NCBI RefSeq assembly: GCF_026965555.1
Contig: NZ_CP114040.1
Span: 10,142,001 to 10,206,000 of the forward strand
Direction: 5' to 3'
Length of the DNA: 64,000 nt
DNA from: Nannocystis punicea
Lineage (GTDB): Bacteria > Myxococcota_A > Polyangia > Nannocystales > Nannocystaceae
The notes below the pieces were generated by a model. That model worked only from the letters and a program-made list of their open reading frames with translations, did no database searches and was not told where the DNA came from. Of this stretch, positions 30,223 through 38,616 are shown piece by piece (the first letter of the stretch is position 1; the number at the start of each line of letters is the position of its first letter). The position numbers and the translations under genes were made by a program.

Positions 30223-31254
30223 TCACACCCCGTTGATCGCGTCGACCACCGCGAACAGATCGCCGCGCTCGTAGTAATCGACCGCCACGAAGTTGGGGAA
30301 ATCGCCGCTCGTCTGCATGCACTCGACCACGCGCGCGTGCAGGACCTCGTAGGTGTTGACCTCGATCGCGTTCATCTCGCTCGGCAGGTCGAGCACGCTG
30401 TTGACCCAGTGGTTGACGAGGAACAGCGGGTTCTCGGTGCTGCCGCGGTTGAGTTCGCACGAGAAGTCGTCGGGGCTCATGTACGAGTAGGGCGTGTCCC
30501 ACGCGAGGTCCCACAGGTGGTGGTACCAGGCCGGCGGCGGCCCGCCCTGCTCGGCGGTGACGACCAGGCGGGTGTCGGCGGCGATCATCGCTTCGAGCGT
30601 CGGGAACTCGCCGCCCCCGTACACGAACACCCGGTCCTCGAGGTCGAGCGCGGCGTAGTCGGCGGCGATCGCCTCGACGCTGGCCGAGTCCTCGTAGAGG
30701 ATCGTCACGACTTCGCGCGGGTTGTCGGCCAGGAACGCGGCGATGTCGGCGAGCACCTCGACGTGGGGCGTCTTGCCGTAAGTACATGACCCATGGCACA
30801 GGGCCGTCGCGCCCTCGTCGAGGTGGACGTCGAGCATCAGCGCCCGCACCCCGTCGGCGAGCTGGACGGCGACCGTGCGCCGCTGGTTGGCGACCAGTTG
30901 GGTGAAGCCCGCGTCCTGCGACGAGTAGCTGTTGTGGGTGCACGGGTAGGCGACCTCGTCGTAGCGGCGCGAGCACAGGGCGACGTGGCCGTTGCAGGCG
31001 AGCGCGGGGTCCTCACCGGTCGAGGCCGCGGTCGTCTCTCCGGTCACCTCGGTGGTCACCTCGGTCGGCGATCCGCCAGTCCCTGTCGTCGTCGTCACAT
31101 CGCCCGTCGATCCGGTCGCGCCCTCCCCGCTGGAGCCGGAGGTGCTCGAGGTCGCCGTCGGACTCTCACCTGCGTCGGTTTCGCTGGCGGATGTCGCCGG
31201 CTCACCGGTGCAGGCGACCAGGAGGAGGACGACGAGCGGCGATCGTGGGCTCAT
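30223..31254 (-). CDS. PI-PLC-like phosphodiesterase lipoprotein
   Basis: 343 residues. Lipobox in VVLLLVACTGE, a Ser/Thr/Gly linker of about 75 residues, then a phosphatidylinositol-specific phospholipase C X-like barrel: first His in YPCTHNSYSS, GVRALMLDVHL with the acidic ligand, second His in LCHGSC, and later strands EVVTILYED and FVAVDYY. These positions match the two catalytic His of bacterial PI-PLC. Secreted at the cell surface, it could cut phosphoinositides or GPI-like lipids of prey. Start ATG 31254 opens the signal peptide. Confidence 0.85.
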   Translation of the reverse strand: MSPRSPLVVLLLVACTGEPATSASETDAGESPTATSSTSGSSGEGATGSTGDVTTTTGTGGSPTEVTTEVTGETTAASTGEDPALACNGHVALCSRRYDEVAYPCTHNSYSSQDAGFTQLVANQRRTVAVQLADGVRALMLDVHLDEGATALCHGSCTYGKTPHVEVLADIAAFLADNPREVVTILYEDSASVEAIAADYAALDLEDRVFVYGGGEFPTLEAMIAADTRLVVTAEQGGPPPAWYHHLWDLAWDTPYSYMSPDDFSCELNRGSTENPLFLVNHWVNSVLDLPSEMNAIEVNTYEVLHARVVECMQTSGDFPNFVAVDYYERGDLFAVVDAINGV

Positions 31255-31343
31255 CTGCGCAGGATATCCGACGCTCGCCGATCGCTGCACCGCGCGGGCT
31301 CGCCCGTCGCAGTTCATCGCGGGAGTGATACGCTGGCGGCACG

Positions 31344-31991
31344 ATGATGAAAGCCTTCCCCTCGCCTACCGACCTCGCTCCCCGTCACGCCCTCGCCGCC
31401 GACCTGACGCTCGGCGGCGCCGTGGGGACCCTGTTCGGCCTGCTCGTGGGCCTGTCCGGCTCGACCGCCGTGGCCGCGATCGCGGCGGTGGCGACCGCCC
31501 TGGCCGGCTCCGTGGTGGTGCTCCGCGGCTCCGAGACCGCCATCCGTCCCGCCCGCGCCGGCGCGCTGGCCGTGGCCGCGATCGCCTCCCTGGTCTTCGG
31601 GACATGGCTTCAACGCCATGACGCGTTCGGCCCGACGCCGGCCGAGGACGTCGCCGCCTGGCAGGCCGCGGGCCTGAGCAAGCGCGACGCGCTGACGGTC
31701 ACCGCCGGCATGTGGACCGGCACGCCGCTGCAGATGGCGCCCGCCGCCCCGGCCGCCAAGGCCGTCGACAAGAGCAAGCTGACCCCGGCGAAGCGCATGG
31801 CCAAGCGCTCGGCCGAGCAGTACTGCGCCGACCTCGAGCGCCGCAAGTACACCCCGACCGAGGAGCTCCGCTCGTGGAAGATGCGCGGCGACTCGTGGCG
31901 CCAGGCCGCCCAGTTCGTCGAGACCCTTCCGTGCGGCCTGCGCCTCAAGACGATGAACGAGCTGCGCGCGATCGCCTGCGGCCGCCACTGA
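31344..31991 (+). CDS. Membrane protein of unknown function
   Basis: 215 residues: three hydrophobic segments in the first half (AADLTLGGAVGTLFGLLVGL; TAVAAIAAVATALAGSVVVL; AGALAVAAIASLVFGTWL), then a soluble basic C-terminus ending in a Cys-containing part (ETLPCGLRLKTMNELRAIACGRH). A 14-bp repeat pair (31602-31629) codes for the end of the third hydrophobic segment. Not recognised. Confidence 0.65.
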   Translation: MMKAFPSPTDLAPRHALAADLTLGGAVGTLFGLLVGLSGSTAVAAIAAVATALAGSVVVLRGSETAIRPARAGALAVAAIASLVFGTWLQRHDAFGPTPAEDVAAWQAAGLSKRDALTVTAGMWTGTPLQMAPAAPAAKAVDKSKLTPAKRMAKRSAEQYCADLERRKYTPTEELRSWKMRGDSWRQAAQFVETLPCGLRLKTMNELRAIACGRH

Positions 31992-32009
31992 TTCGCAGGG
32001 CCCGCCCAG

Positions 32010-32127
32010 CTGCGGCCGCACGACCGCCCGACCCGAACGGTCGAGGCCGTGCGGCCGCAAGCATGAGGAAGACCTGCGGCCGCACGAACGCCCCGACCCG
32101 AACGGTCGAGGCCGTGCGGCCGCAAGC
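32010..32127. repeat. Two tandem strong hairpins, likely bidirectional terminators
   Basis: Two copies (32010-32062 and 32074-32127) of a 53-nt inverted repeat. In each, TGCGGCCGCAC pairs with GTGCGGCCGCA and an inner GACCG pairs with CGGTC, with a short spacer ATGAGGAAGAC between copies. They lie between two convergent genes. No T run is present, so termination is inferred. Confidence 0.7.
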
Positions 32128-32177
32128 GTTTGGTCGCCCCGCGAGCCTACCCGGGCCCATCGCCGGCCCTGGCAATC

Positions 32178-32205
32178 ACATGTCCTCAAGGACATGTCAC
32201 AGCCG
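32178..32205. repeat. Pair of 14-bp units holding the stop codon of the vWA-like gene
   Basis: Units 32178-32191 (ACATGTCCTCAAGG) and 32192-32205 (ACATGTCACAGCCG); the stop codon of the minus-strand gene (32197-32199) is inside the second. Confidence 0.7.
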
Positions 32206-33708
32206 GCGCGAGCGACCCGCCCGCGGCTCGGCGGGCGCGAGCACGGACGGCGGTTCCCCGCCGCGCCAGGCGGCAGCGAGCGCGCCGAGGGTGCGGAACG
32301 CCTGGTCCTGGCGAAGGTCGAGCTGTTCGCGGCCACGCATGTCGGCGATGTACTCGTCGAGCGTGCGACCGCCACCGGTGATCGCCAGAGCGCCGAGCAT
32401 GACGTCGATGATCGCCTTCGGATCCTCGATGCGGAGGATGTGCGATTGCGGCAGGACCTCACCCCACTGGCGGAGGATCACGTCGTCGCTGTAGCTGGCG
32501 TACACGCCGGCATCGGCAGGGTGTTCGGCGGGCCGCTCCGCAGGGTCGTAGTCGAACTCGAGGATCGTCACCTCACTGTCGACCCCAGTCTCGCCCTTCT
32601 CGGAGATCACGCGGGTGAAATGCTCGACCCTGCCGTTGATCTCGACCTCGACGCGGAACTGCGTCGGCCGCTGGTCAGGCTCGTGGAAGCGATAGTTGTG
32701 GACGAACACGCGGTAGCGGCCGGCGGGGGCCGAGCCGCGGATCCACTGCACGTTCTCGACCGGCTTGATCGACTCGCCCCGCACGTTCATGTCGACGTCG
32801 AGCCAGCCGCCGCACTGGGAACGCTTGTGGGCGTAGTAGATGTGCTCGCCCGACGGCGCGATCACGTGGAGGTCGAGGTCGTTGCGGTTGTCCCAGATCA
32901 GCGACGCGCGGATGTCGACGCCTTCGTAGCGGCCGCCGGCCTGGAGGACGCGCTGGCGGATCTCCGCGTCGATGTCGGCGCGCCGCTCCGACATCGACTT
33001 CTGCGGGTAGATGAGGAACGTGTGGAACTTGTCCTGCAACTCGCGGAAGATCGTGCGGCTGTCGACGCCGGTCGCGCCTGGCTGCGCGCCGAAGCCGTCG
33101 CGCGGGTCGCCGCCGTGGACCGGCTGCGCCTCCGGCATGTCGTGGCCGAGCACGCGCCTCACCTGCTCGGCGCTGACTTGAGGATAGAACCCCTCGTCGC
33201 CGAGGAAGAAGAAGTAGCCCTTGGCACCGCGCTCGAGGCACGCGAGCTTGGTGTGGCGGGCGTAGTAGTAGGCCGCGAGCTCGTACGACTCCTGGCCCGA
33301 GCCGCCGCCGCCCTCCTCGATCCAGCACTTGCTGAGCGCCTCGTCGAGGCGGTTGTCGGCCTCGAATTGGCCGATCTGGAGCGGCGCCTTGTCGCCGGCG
33401 GTCGCGTCACCGATCGCGCAGAAGCTGATCGCGGCGCCGGGCACGTAGCCCTTGAGCTCGATCTGGCCGATGAACAGCGGCAGCTTGGCGTAGATGATGC
33501 GGGTGTCGTCGCCGCGCGAGCGCGTCACGTCCATTGCCACCACGATCGGCGTCGGGTTCATGCACTCGCGCACCTTGCCCTGCGCATTGAGCAGCGGGTG
33601 CACGCCCCGCGGCCCGTGCGGGCTCGCCTCGCCGCGGTAGGTGAACACGTCGCCGCCGCGCGAGCGCGACTCCCTCGCCACTTCGCCGTCGTAACTTCCG
33701 CCGCCCAT
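32197..33708 (-). CDS. vWA-like protein with DUF2135 (YfaP-like) domain
   Basis: 503 residues, no signal peptide, probably cytosolic. The N-terminal half begins a vWA-like fold (PIVVAMDVTRSRGDD, with the Asp of a degenerate MIDAS, and FFFLGDEGFYP). The second half has the DUF2135/YfaP signature IRASLIWDNRNDLDLHVIAPSGEHIYYAH with GGWLDVDMNV and PAGRYRVFVHNY, a beta-sandwich of unknown role. ATG 33708 lies in a 14-bp repeat unit CCATGTCCGCTCCG. Neither partner nor pathway is evident. Confidence 0.72.
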   Translation of the reverse strand: MGGGSYDGEVARESRSRGGDVFTYRGEASPHGPRGVHPLLNAQGKVRECMNPTPIVVAMDVTRSRGDDTRIIYAKLPLFIGQIELKGYVPGAAISFCAIGDATAGDKAPLQIGQFEADNRLDEALSKCWIEEGGGGSGQESYELAAYYYARHTKLACLERGAKGYFFFLGDEGFYPQVSAEQVRRVLGHDMPEAQPVHGGDPRDGFGAQPGATGVDSRTIFRELQDKFHTFLIYPQKSMSERRADIDAEIRQRVLQAGGRYEGVDIRASLIWDNRNDLDLHVIAPSGEHIYYAHKRSQCGGWLDVDMNVRGESIKPVENVQWIRGSAPAGRYRVFVHNYRFHEPDQRPTQFRVEVEINGRVEHFTRVISEKGETGVDSEVTILEFDYDPAERPAEHPADAGVYASYSDDVILRQWGEVLPQSHILRIEDPKAIIDVMLGALAITGGGRTLDEYIADMRGREQLDLRQDQAFRTLGALAAAWRGGEPPSVLAPAEPRAGRSRRL

Positions 33709-33910
33709 GTCCGCTCCGGGCGCGCGGAGGATGGTCTTCGGGACAGGTGATGCCCGGGCCGCGCGCCGGCCTGCACGGTAGCGCGGCCGGCTCGACGGCT
33801 CAACGGGCGCGAACGCGCCGCCACGCGGTCGGCATCGCGCGGCCGTCCGAGTTTCGAGCGTTCGCTGCGTCCCGCCCACTTCGCCGTCCGCCCGCCGGAC
33901 CGCGGCGTGC

Positions 33911-34117
33911 GTGGCTGAGGTCGGCGCGCCCGGACGGGGCGCGACTATAGACAATGACTCTCGGGACAGGTCCGATCTGCCGCCGACTCGCTCCTCGCGC
34001 GACCCGGCGGTCGCCGAGATCGCTGAGCTTGCCGAGCAGGCGGTTCACGTCCTGCGTGCGGACCATGCCCTCGCCGCCGAGATCGTGTACGAGGCGTGGC
34101 GGGCGAAGTCATCGTGA
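33911..34117 (+). CDS. Possible small protein (weak)
   Basis: A 68-residue frame from GTG 33911. Its second half (VAEIAELAEQAVHVLRADHALAAEIVYEAWRA) looks like a genuine helical protein, but the first half crosses a 14-bp repeat pair (33952-33979) and no ribosome-binding site is seen. The rest of 33709-34256 holds two repeat pairs (33729-33756 and 34229-34256) and no other gene. Confidence 0.25.
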   Translation: MAEVGAPGRGATIDNDSRDRSDLPPTRSSRDPAVAEIAELAEQAVHVLRADHALAAEIVYEAWRAKSS

Positions 34118-34256
34118 GCCGGCGGTAGATTCTCGAGCGCGACGGCGCCGTGCGGTCACCGAGGCGTTCGGGCGCGCCGGCCCGGCGCAGCAGGTGCGGG
34201 TCGTCGCAGACGTCGACCGCGTCTCGCGGCCTGTCCTGAGGGACATGCACAAAAGT

Positions 34257-34967
34257 TCAGGGGAACGGCAGCGCCGACACGCCGATCAGCAGCGGGTGGG
34301 CGGCGACGATCGCCGCGGCCACCAGCAGGGCCACGCCGGCGCGCCACAGGCCGATCTCGCCGGCCACGAACTGATTGCGGCCGGCGGCGATGGCGGCGAA
34401 CGGGACGATCGAGGTGGCCGCGGCGTAGCGCTGCCAGCCGACCGGATCGCGACGGGCGCGCTTGCGATCGATGCTGAACATGCCGGCCAGCGCGGGCACT
34501 GCGATGGCGATGAACAGCACCAGCGAGGCTGCGTCGCCGTTGGCTGCCGTGTGCGCCGCGGCCCACAGCACGAAGCCCCACAGCATCGGGTGGCGGGTGA
34601 CTCGCAAGATGCCGCGGGCCGGCGCGGGAGCATGCAGCGCGCGCTCCATGCCGACCGAGGTGGGGTTGGGCGTCGTCAGCGAGCCGACGAGCAGCAGCAG
34701 GGCGACCGGCATGACGACCAGCGGCGTCCACAGCGCCGCGTGGCTGGGCACCCACAGGTCGAAGTTGATACCGGGGGCGGCGGCGCTGCGGTACGCCATC
34801 ACCAGCGCGACCAGGCTGGCGAGCGATAGCAGCGAGAAGATGCCCTGAAAGCCAGGTTCGCGGACCTTGGCGACGATGACGCGCCGCAGCGGTGAACCGG
34901 CGACCACGAGGTGGAGCAGGATCCACGCCCCGGCGGTGACGATCAGCGCGCTCAGCTCCGGCGTCAT
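34257..34967 (-). CDS. NnrU-like integral membrane protein
   Basis: 236 residues with about six hydrophobic segments. LHLVVAGSPLRRVIVAKVREPGFQGIFSLLSLASLVALVMAYRSA and the central RVTRHPMLWGFVLWAAAHTAANGD are the hallmark regions of the NnrU family (related to isoprenylcysteine methyltransferase-like membrane proteins), linked in other bacteria to nitric-oxide or denitrification metabolism and to carotenoid isomerisation. No denitrification genes are near. Its last codon region touches a 14-bp repeat pair. Confidence 0.82.
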   Translation of the reverse strand: MTPELSALIVTAGAWILLHLVVAGSPLRRVIVAKVREPGFQGIFSLLSLASLVALVMAYRSAAAPGINFDLWVPSHAALWTPLVVMPVALLLLVGSLTTPNPTSVGMERALHAPAPARGILRVTRHPMLWGFVLWAAAHTAANGDAASLVLFIAIAVPALAGMFSIDRKRARRDPVGWQRYAAATSIVPFAAIAAGRNQFVAGEIGLWRAGVALLVAAAIVAAHPLLIGVSALPFP

Positions 34968-34997
34968 GCCGGTGACTGTCGCACGCCCCGACGGGCG

Positions 34998-36542
34998 CTA
35001 GAAGAGCTTCCAGCCCTTCTTGGCGGGGGCAGCGGGCGCAGCGGGCGCGGCGGGCTTGGGCGCTTCGGGGGGATTTACTGCCTGCGTGTTCGGCGAGGGC
35101 ACGCGCGGGCCCGAGCCACTCGGCGGCTTGCTGGGCCCGCCGTGCTTGGCGAGCAACGCCCTCGCGCGCGCGAGCAACGGCTGGCCGCGCGCCGGATCGA
35201 CCATGGCGACGAAGCAGGCGTAGCCGTGCACGGCCGCGAGCACGTCGCCGCCATTGCCCCAGCGCTTGCCCGCGGGGCCGTCCTTCTCGATCTGGAAGAG
35301 CGTCGCCCGGAACTTGCGCAGCTCGTCGCGCGGCACCGTCGGCCGGTCGTTGACGACGATGCCGGTGACCTCCTGTCGCCGGCCGCGACGCATCACCCGC
35401 GTCTTCTCCGGGTGCACGACGAAGCCCTCGTGCGCGACGATGTCGGCGACCCCGCGCAGCAGCTTGCCGACGCGCTTGCTCTCGGCTGCCTCGCCGCGGC
35501 CGCTGAACGTGAGGTCGTCGGCGTAGCGGGTGTAGACGAAGCCGAGCGCCTGGGCGAGGCCGCCGAGGCGGCGGTCGAGGCGGCGGCACAGCAGGTTGGT
35601 GATCGCCGGGCTGCACGGCGAGCCCTGCGGCAGGTAGCGCTGGCCGCGGGCCACGAACCACGTGGTACCGTCGAGCGCGACCTCGTCGACGTCGGGCTCG
35701 GTGCAGAGCAGCGCCAGCGCGGTCGCTACCGACTCGCTGTAGCCGAGGCGGCGCACTGCGCCCTTCACCCGCGGGAAGGTCACCGTGGGGAAGAAGTCCT
35801 TGAGGTCGAAGTTGACGACCACGTCGGCGCCGACGTGGGGCCTGGCGTTGGAGACGATCGAGCGGCCGGCGACGAAGCCGTGGGCGGCGGGGTCGACGGT
35901 CAGCTTGGCGAAGATGTGCTCGAGCGCCCACCGCTGGGCCTGCTTGAGGCGGGGCATCGGCGCCGAGATCAGGCGGAAACCGCCTGTCTTTTTGGGCAGG
36001 AGGAAGCGGCGGTAGTGGGAGACCCGCGAGACCTTGCGGTTGTAGGCGAGGAAGCGCAGCGCCTTGACCTCGACGCCGATCGCCTTGGCCAGCTCCTCGG
36101 CGCCGGCGAGCGGCGGCAGGCCCTCCTTCTTCAGCAGCTCGGCGTCGGATGTCTTTTGGGACATGCCCCCGGAGACATCTTCACCCAGGTGCAGGATCTC
36201 GCCAGCCTTGCGGGCCGCCCACTTCTGGGCCCGCTCCTGGCGCTCGCGCTCGCGGCGGGCCTTCGTCTCTTTCTGCTTGCGCCGCGACTCGAGCAGCCGG
36301 GCCTTGCGCTGCTCGGCGATCAGGACCTTCTCGTTGTAGAGCTTGCGCGACTTCTCGCGCAGCTCGGCCAGCTGGCGCTCGAGCTCGCCGCGGCGCCGGA
36401 TCTCCTCGGCCGGGTCGTGCGGCACCGTGCCCTGCGCCGGCCAGAAGCCGAGACGGACCATCTCCTCGAGGATCACCTCCTCCTTGGAGGTGCTGCGGAT
36501 CCGCTCGTACAGCGCTTCGCGGGATGTCGGTTGGCCGGCCAT
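34998..36542 (-). CDS. Retron reverse transcriptase
   Basis: 514 residues. Uses the RNA encoded just upstream as template and primer to make branched msDNA. Retron-specific marks are NAxxH (NARPH, 232-236, region X) and VTG (392-394, region Y). General RT marks are FDLKDFFPTV, QGSPCSPAITNLL and YADD at 340-343 with both catalytic Asp. The first about 150 residues are a charged, Arg/Lys/Glu-rich, probably coiled extension, as in the chromosomal myxobacterial RTs (Mx162, Sa163 and Nannocystis Ne144 group) and unlike the short E. coli enzymes. Three 14-bp repeat units lie in frame between extension and RT core (36147-36188). Start ATG 36542, 78 nt after the msr-msd RNA. The C-terminal tail is Pro/Ala-rich. 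Confidence 0.95.
   Translation of the reverse strand: MAGQPTSREALYERIRSTSKEEVILEEMVRLGFWPAQGTVPHDPAEEIRRRGELERQLAELREKSRKLYNEKVLIAEQRKARLLESRRKQKETKARRERERQERAQKWAARKAGEILHLGEDVSGGMSQKTSDAELLKKEGLPPLAGAEELAKAIGVEVKALRFLAYNRKVSRVSHYRRFLLPKKTGGFRLISAPMPRLKQAQRWALEHIFAKLTVDPAAHGFVAGRSIVSNARPHVGADVVVNFDLKDFFPTVTFPRVKGAVRRLGYSESVATALALLCTEPDVDEVALDGTTWFVARGQRYLPQGSPCSPAITNLLCRRLDRRLGGLAQALGFVYTRYADDLTFSGRGEAAESKRVGKLLRGVADIVAHEGFVVHPEKTRVMRRGRRQEVTGIVVNDRPTVPRDELRKFRATLFQIEKDGPAGKRWGNGGDVLAAVHGYACFVAMVDPARGQPLLARARALLAKHGGPSKPPSGSGPRVPSPNTQAVNPPEAPKPAAPAAPAAPAKKGWKLF
36147..36188. repeat. Three 14-bp units inside the retron RT gene
   Basis: Units at 36147 (GGATGTCTTTTGGG), 36161 (ACATGCCCCCGGAG) and 36175. 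On the minus strand they encode GEDVSGGMSQKTSD, at the joint between the N-terminal extension and the RT domain. Confidence 0.7.
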
Positions 36543-36620
36543 GATCCAGGCTGTTCCAGAGGCTCGTGAGGGGCGCGTCGGAGGGCGCGTCAGCGGTCGT
36601 GCAGCGGCGTGGAGATAGGT

Positions 36621-36852
36621 GTCATGACAACGGCGAAGACCCGCTACGAAGGCTCAAAGGACTGGACCGCTCAACTCAAGCGGCCCCGGGTAGCCATCGC
36701 TCAGTCGCTTCATGGAAGTCACACCGGAATAGCGATGGCTACCCGATGGGCCGCACAGTCAAGAGCGGGCCAGTGAAGCGTGAACGAGCATTTCGCAAGG
36801 ACGGCGATCCACCGCCCGGGTTGCTAGGCTCGGCCTTCGCCGTTGTCATGAC
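36621..36852 (-). ncRNA. Retron msr-msd RNA
   Basis: Transcribed toward the RT gene. Flanks a1 (36852-36835) and a2 (36638-36621) are perfect 18-nt complements (GTCATGACAACGGCGAAG). 8 nt after a1 stands TAGC with the expected branching G at 36824. The msr part has a small GGCG/CGCC hairpin (36803-36816). The msd part is one very long hairpin: 36687-36701 pairs with 36731-36745 (15 bp, AGCGATGGCTACCCG), extended by 36680-36686/36748-36754 (7 bp), then an internal loop, 36667-36672/36763-36768 and 36661-36665/36770-36774, with a 29-nt apical loop. The predicted msDNA is about 150-165 nt, the size class of Mx162/Ne144. Confidence 0.9.
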
Positions 36853-36963
36853 GAAACTGGGTGGGTGATGCGCCTCGTGGGGAGGGAGGATGGCGGACGA
36901 AGCGAAGAATCGCGTCAGCGGGAGGGAGCAGGTGGTTCGCGTGAGCTGCCCCGGAGGACAGGT

Positions 36964-38616
36964 TCAGAGGCCTCCGCCCTGGGCTCGGCGGTGCTGGATC
37001 CGCAGGGCCAGTATATGCTCACACGGCCCCTTGTACAGTTTATTTTGCTGGTAGAAGTTGCACGTGCACGACGCGGAAGCGAGCCGTTCGTCGCGGTCGA
37101 GCGCGAGCTCGGGCTCGTAGTTGTGTGAGCCGTCGCGGACGCGGCCGCGCAGCACCAGCCCGCCCTCGCCCGAGGGGAGCGCCTGGCGGACCGTGGCATG
37201 GTTCTGCTGGACCAGCGCCTGCGCCGAGGCCTCGCGCTCGTTGGCGAACCGCAGCTTGTCCATCGGCAGCGGGTCGCGGCTGAGCTCGCGGACGCGGTAG
37301 ACCTGCTTGTCGAGGTCGTACATGGCCCGGCCGGCCTGCGTGTACGCGGCGAGGGCCCCGTAGACGGCGCTGGTGTCGAGCTCGAGCTCGCGCGCGAGCG
37401 CGTCCGGCTTGTAGAACCAGTGCTTCTTGAGGCCGTCGAACACCCGCCGCTTGGTGAACTCGTCGACGGTGGCGCGGGGGGCCATGAGGTCGAAGTTGCC
37501 GGCGGTGGACCAGTCGTTGGCTGTCCAACCGGACAGGCCGAGGGTGAAGTTCATGTCGCCGAGGTCGGCGATGTAGAACGACGGCAGGCCGGTGCCGAGC
37601 AGGTGGACGGTGAACTTGCTCGCCAGCTGGATGAGGCGCTCGAGGATGAGGATCCGCCGGCGGCCCCACACGCGGACCTCGTGCTCCTTGTCGCCGCGGA
37701 AGATCGAGCGGGGGAACACGATTTCACGGTTCCACGGCTCGAACACGACCTTGACCGGGTGCCCCGGCTTGAGCTTGTACCGCAGGCTGCGCGGGCCGAC
37801 CTTCTCCTTGTGGCGGCGGAGGACGAAGCACAGGTTGTGCACGTCCATCGGGTGAAGATCGAAGGAGATCGTCGGCAGCGTCATCGCCGAGCTGACCTGC
37901 AGGAAGCCGCGCACCCACGAATCGGGCAGGTCGATCTTCAGCTCCTTGAAGTCGTCCTCGGCGGTGGTCTGCACGCCGAAGCCCGACGGGTCGACGCTGA
38001 ACATCGTCTGCTTGTAGCGGCGGATCTTCTGGAACTCGTCGTAGAGGGCCGCCGAGTAGTCGATGTTGGTGGTGCCGCAGGCGAACTCCTTGACCTGCTT
38101 GAACACCTCGTAGCGCGCGCCGAGCCGGCCGTAGGTCGACTCGTCCTGCGAGAAGCACTCGAAGAACACCTCGTCCGGGTGGACCGTGATCACCGGGTCG
38201 AGCACGAACCAGGCGTCGCGGTCCTTCTGGTACAGGTAGTCGAAGTAGCGCCGCTTGGCGGTGTAGTAGCCCTGCATGCGGCTCGAGCTGGTGCGGTACA
38301 GCCCGTCCAGCTCCTCCTGCATGCGCTTGATCTCGGCGGCGTTGCGCGAGCGCTGCAGCGCGACCTGCTGCCAGTTGACCTGCTCCTGCTTGGCCAGCCA
38401 CTCCTTGTACTCGGTCTTGTCCTTCGGCTTGAAGCGGAGGTCGGACACGACGACGTCGTGCAGCGCCGAGATCGCCTCGCGGAACTCGAGGCACTTGCCG
38501 AGCTCGCCGACGAAGTAGGTCGGCTCGCGCCGCGTGTCGGGCGAGAACGACATGCTGGTCGCCCGCGCCGACGAGTCGACGGCGGTGCTGCCGTGATAGC
38601 GGTACTCAAACTCCAC
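36964..38616 (-). CDS. Winged-helix/SWIM zinc-finger protein, retron accessory
   Basis: 550 residues. Near the C-terminus stands a SWIM zinc finger CxC-x12-CxH (Cys517, Cys519, Cys532, His534), and before it (about 390-455) a helical part that fits a winged helix (VDEFTKRRVFDGLKKHWFYKPDALARELELDTSAVYGALAAY). The first 380 residues are mixed alpha/beta without a motif I know. The start GTG 38616 overlaps the end of the ARM-repeat gene by 11 nt, so the two are translationally coupled. The stop is 112 nt before the msr-msd RNA. As part of the retron locus it is the likely WHSWIM component; SWIM fingers bind DNA or proteins. Confidence 0.85.
   Translation of the reverse strand: MEFEYRYHGSTAVDSSARATSMSFSPDTRREPTYFVGELGKCLEFREAISALHDVVVSDLRFKPKDKTEYKEWLAKQEQVNWQQVALQRSRNAAEIKRMQEELDGLYRTSSSRMQGYYTAKRRYFDYLYQKDRDAWFVLDPVITVHPDEVFFECFSQDESTYGRLGARYEVFKQVKEFACGTTNIDYSAALYDEFQKIRRYKQTMFSVDPSGFGVQTTAEDDFKELKIDLPDSWVRGFLQVSSAMTLPTISFDLHPMDVHNLCFVLRRHKEKVGPRSLRYKLKPGHPVKVVFEPWNREIVFPRSIFRGDKEHEVRVWGRRRILILERLIQLASKFTVHLLGTGLPSFYIADLGDMNFTLGLSGWTANDWSTAGNFDLMAPRATVDEFTKRRVFDGLKKHWFYKPDALARELELDTSAVYGALAAYTQAGRAMYDLDKQVYRVRELSRDPLPMDKLRFANEREASAQALVQQNHATVRQALPSGEGGLVLRGRVRDGSHNYEPELALDRDERLASASCTCNFYQQNKLYKGPCEHILALRIQHRRAQGGGL

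Noticed and set aside
34998..36542. Group II intron maturase or diversity-generating RT instead of a retron RT
   Set aside because: No maturase/HNH domain, no intron ends and no variable-repeat target; NAxxH and VTG motifs and the msr-msd RNA fix it as a retron.
36543..36620. Coding sequence between the RT gene and the RNA
   Set aside because: Only 78 nt with repeated GGGCGCGTC; it is the leader of the RT gene.
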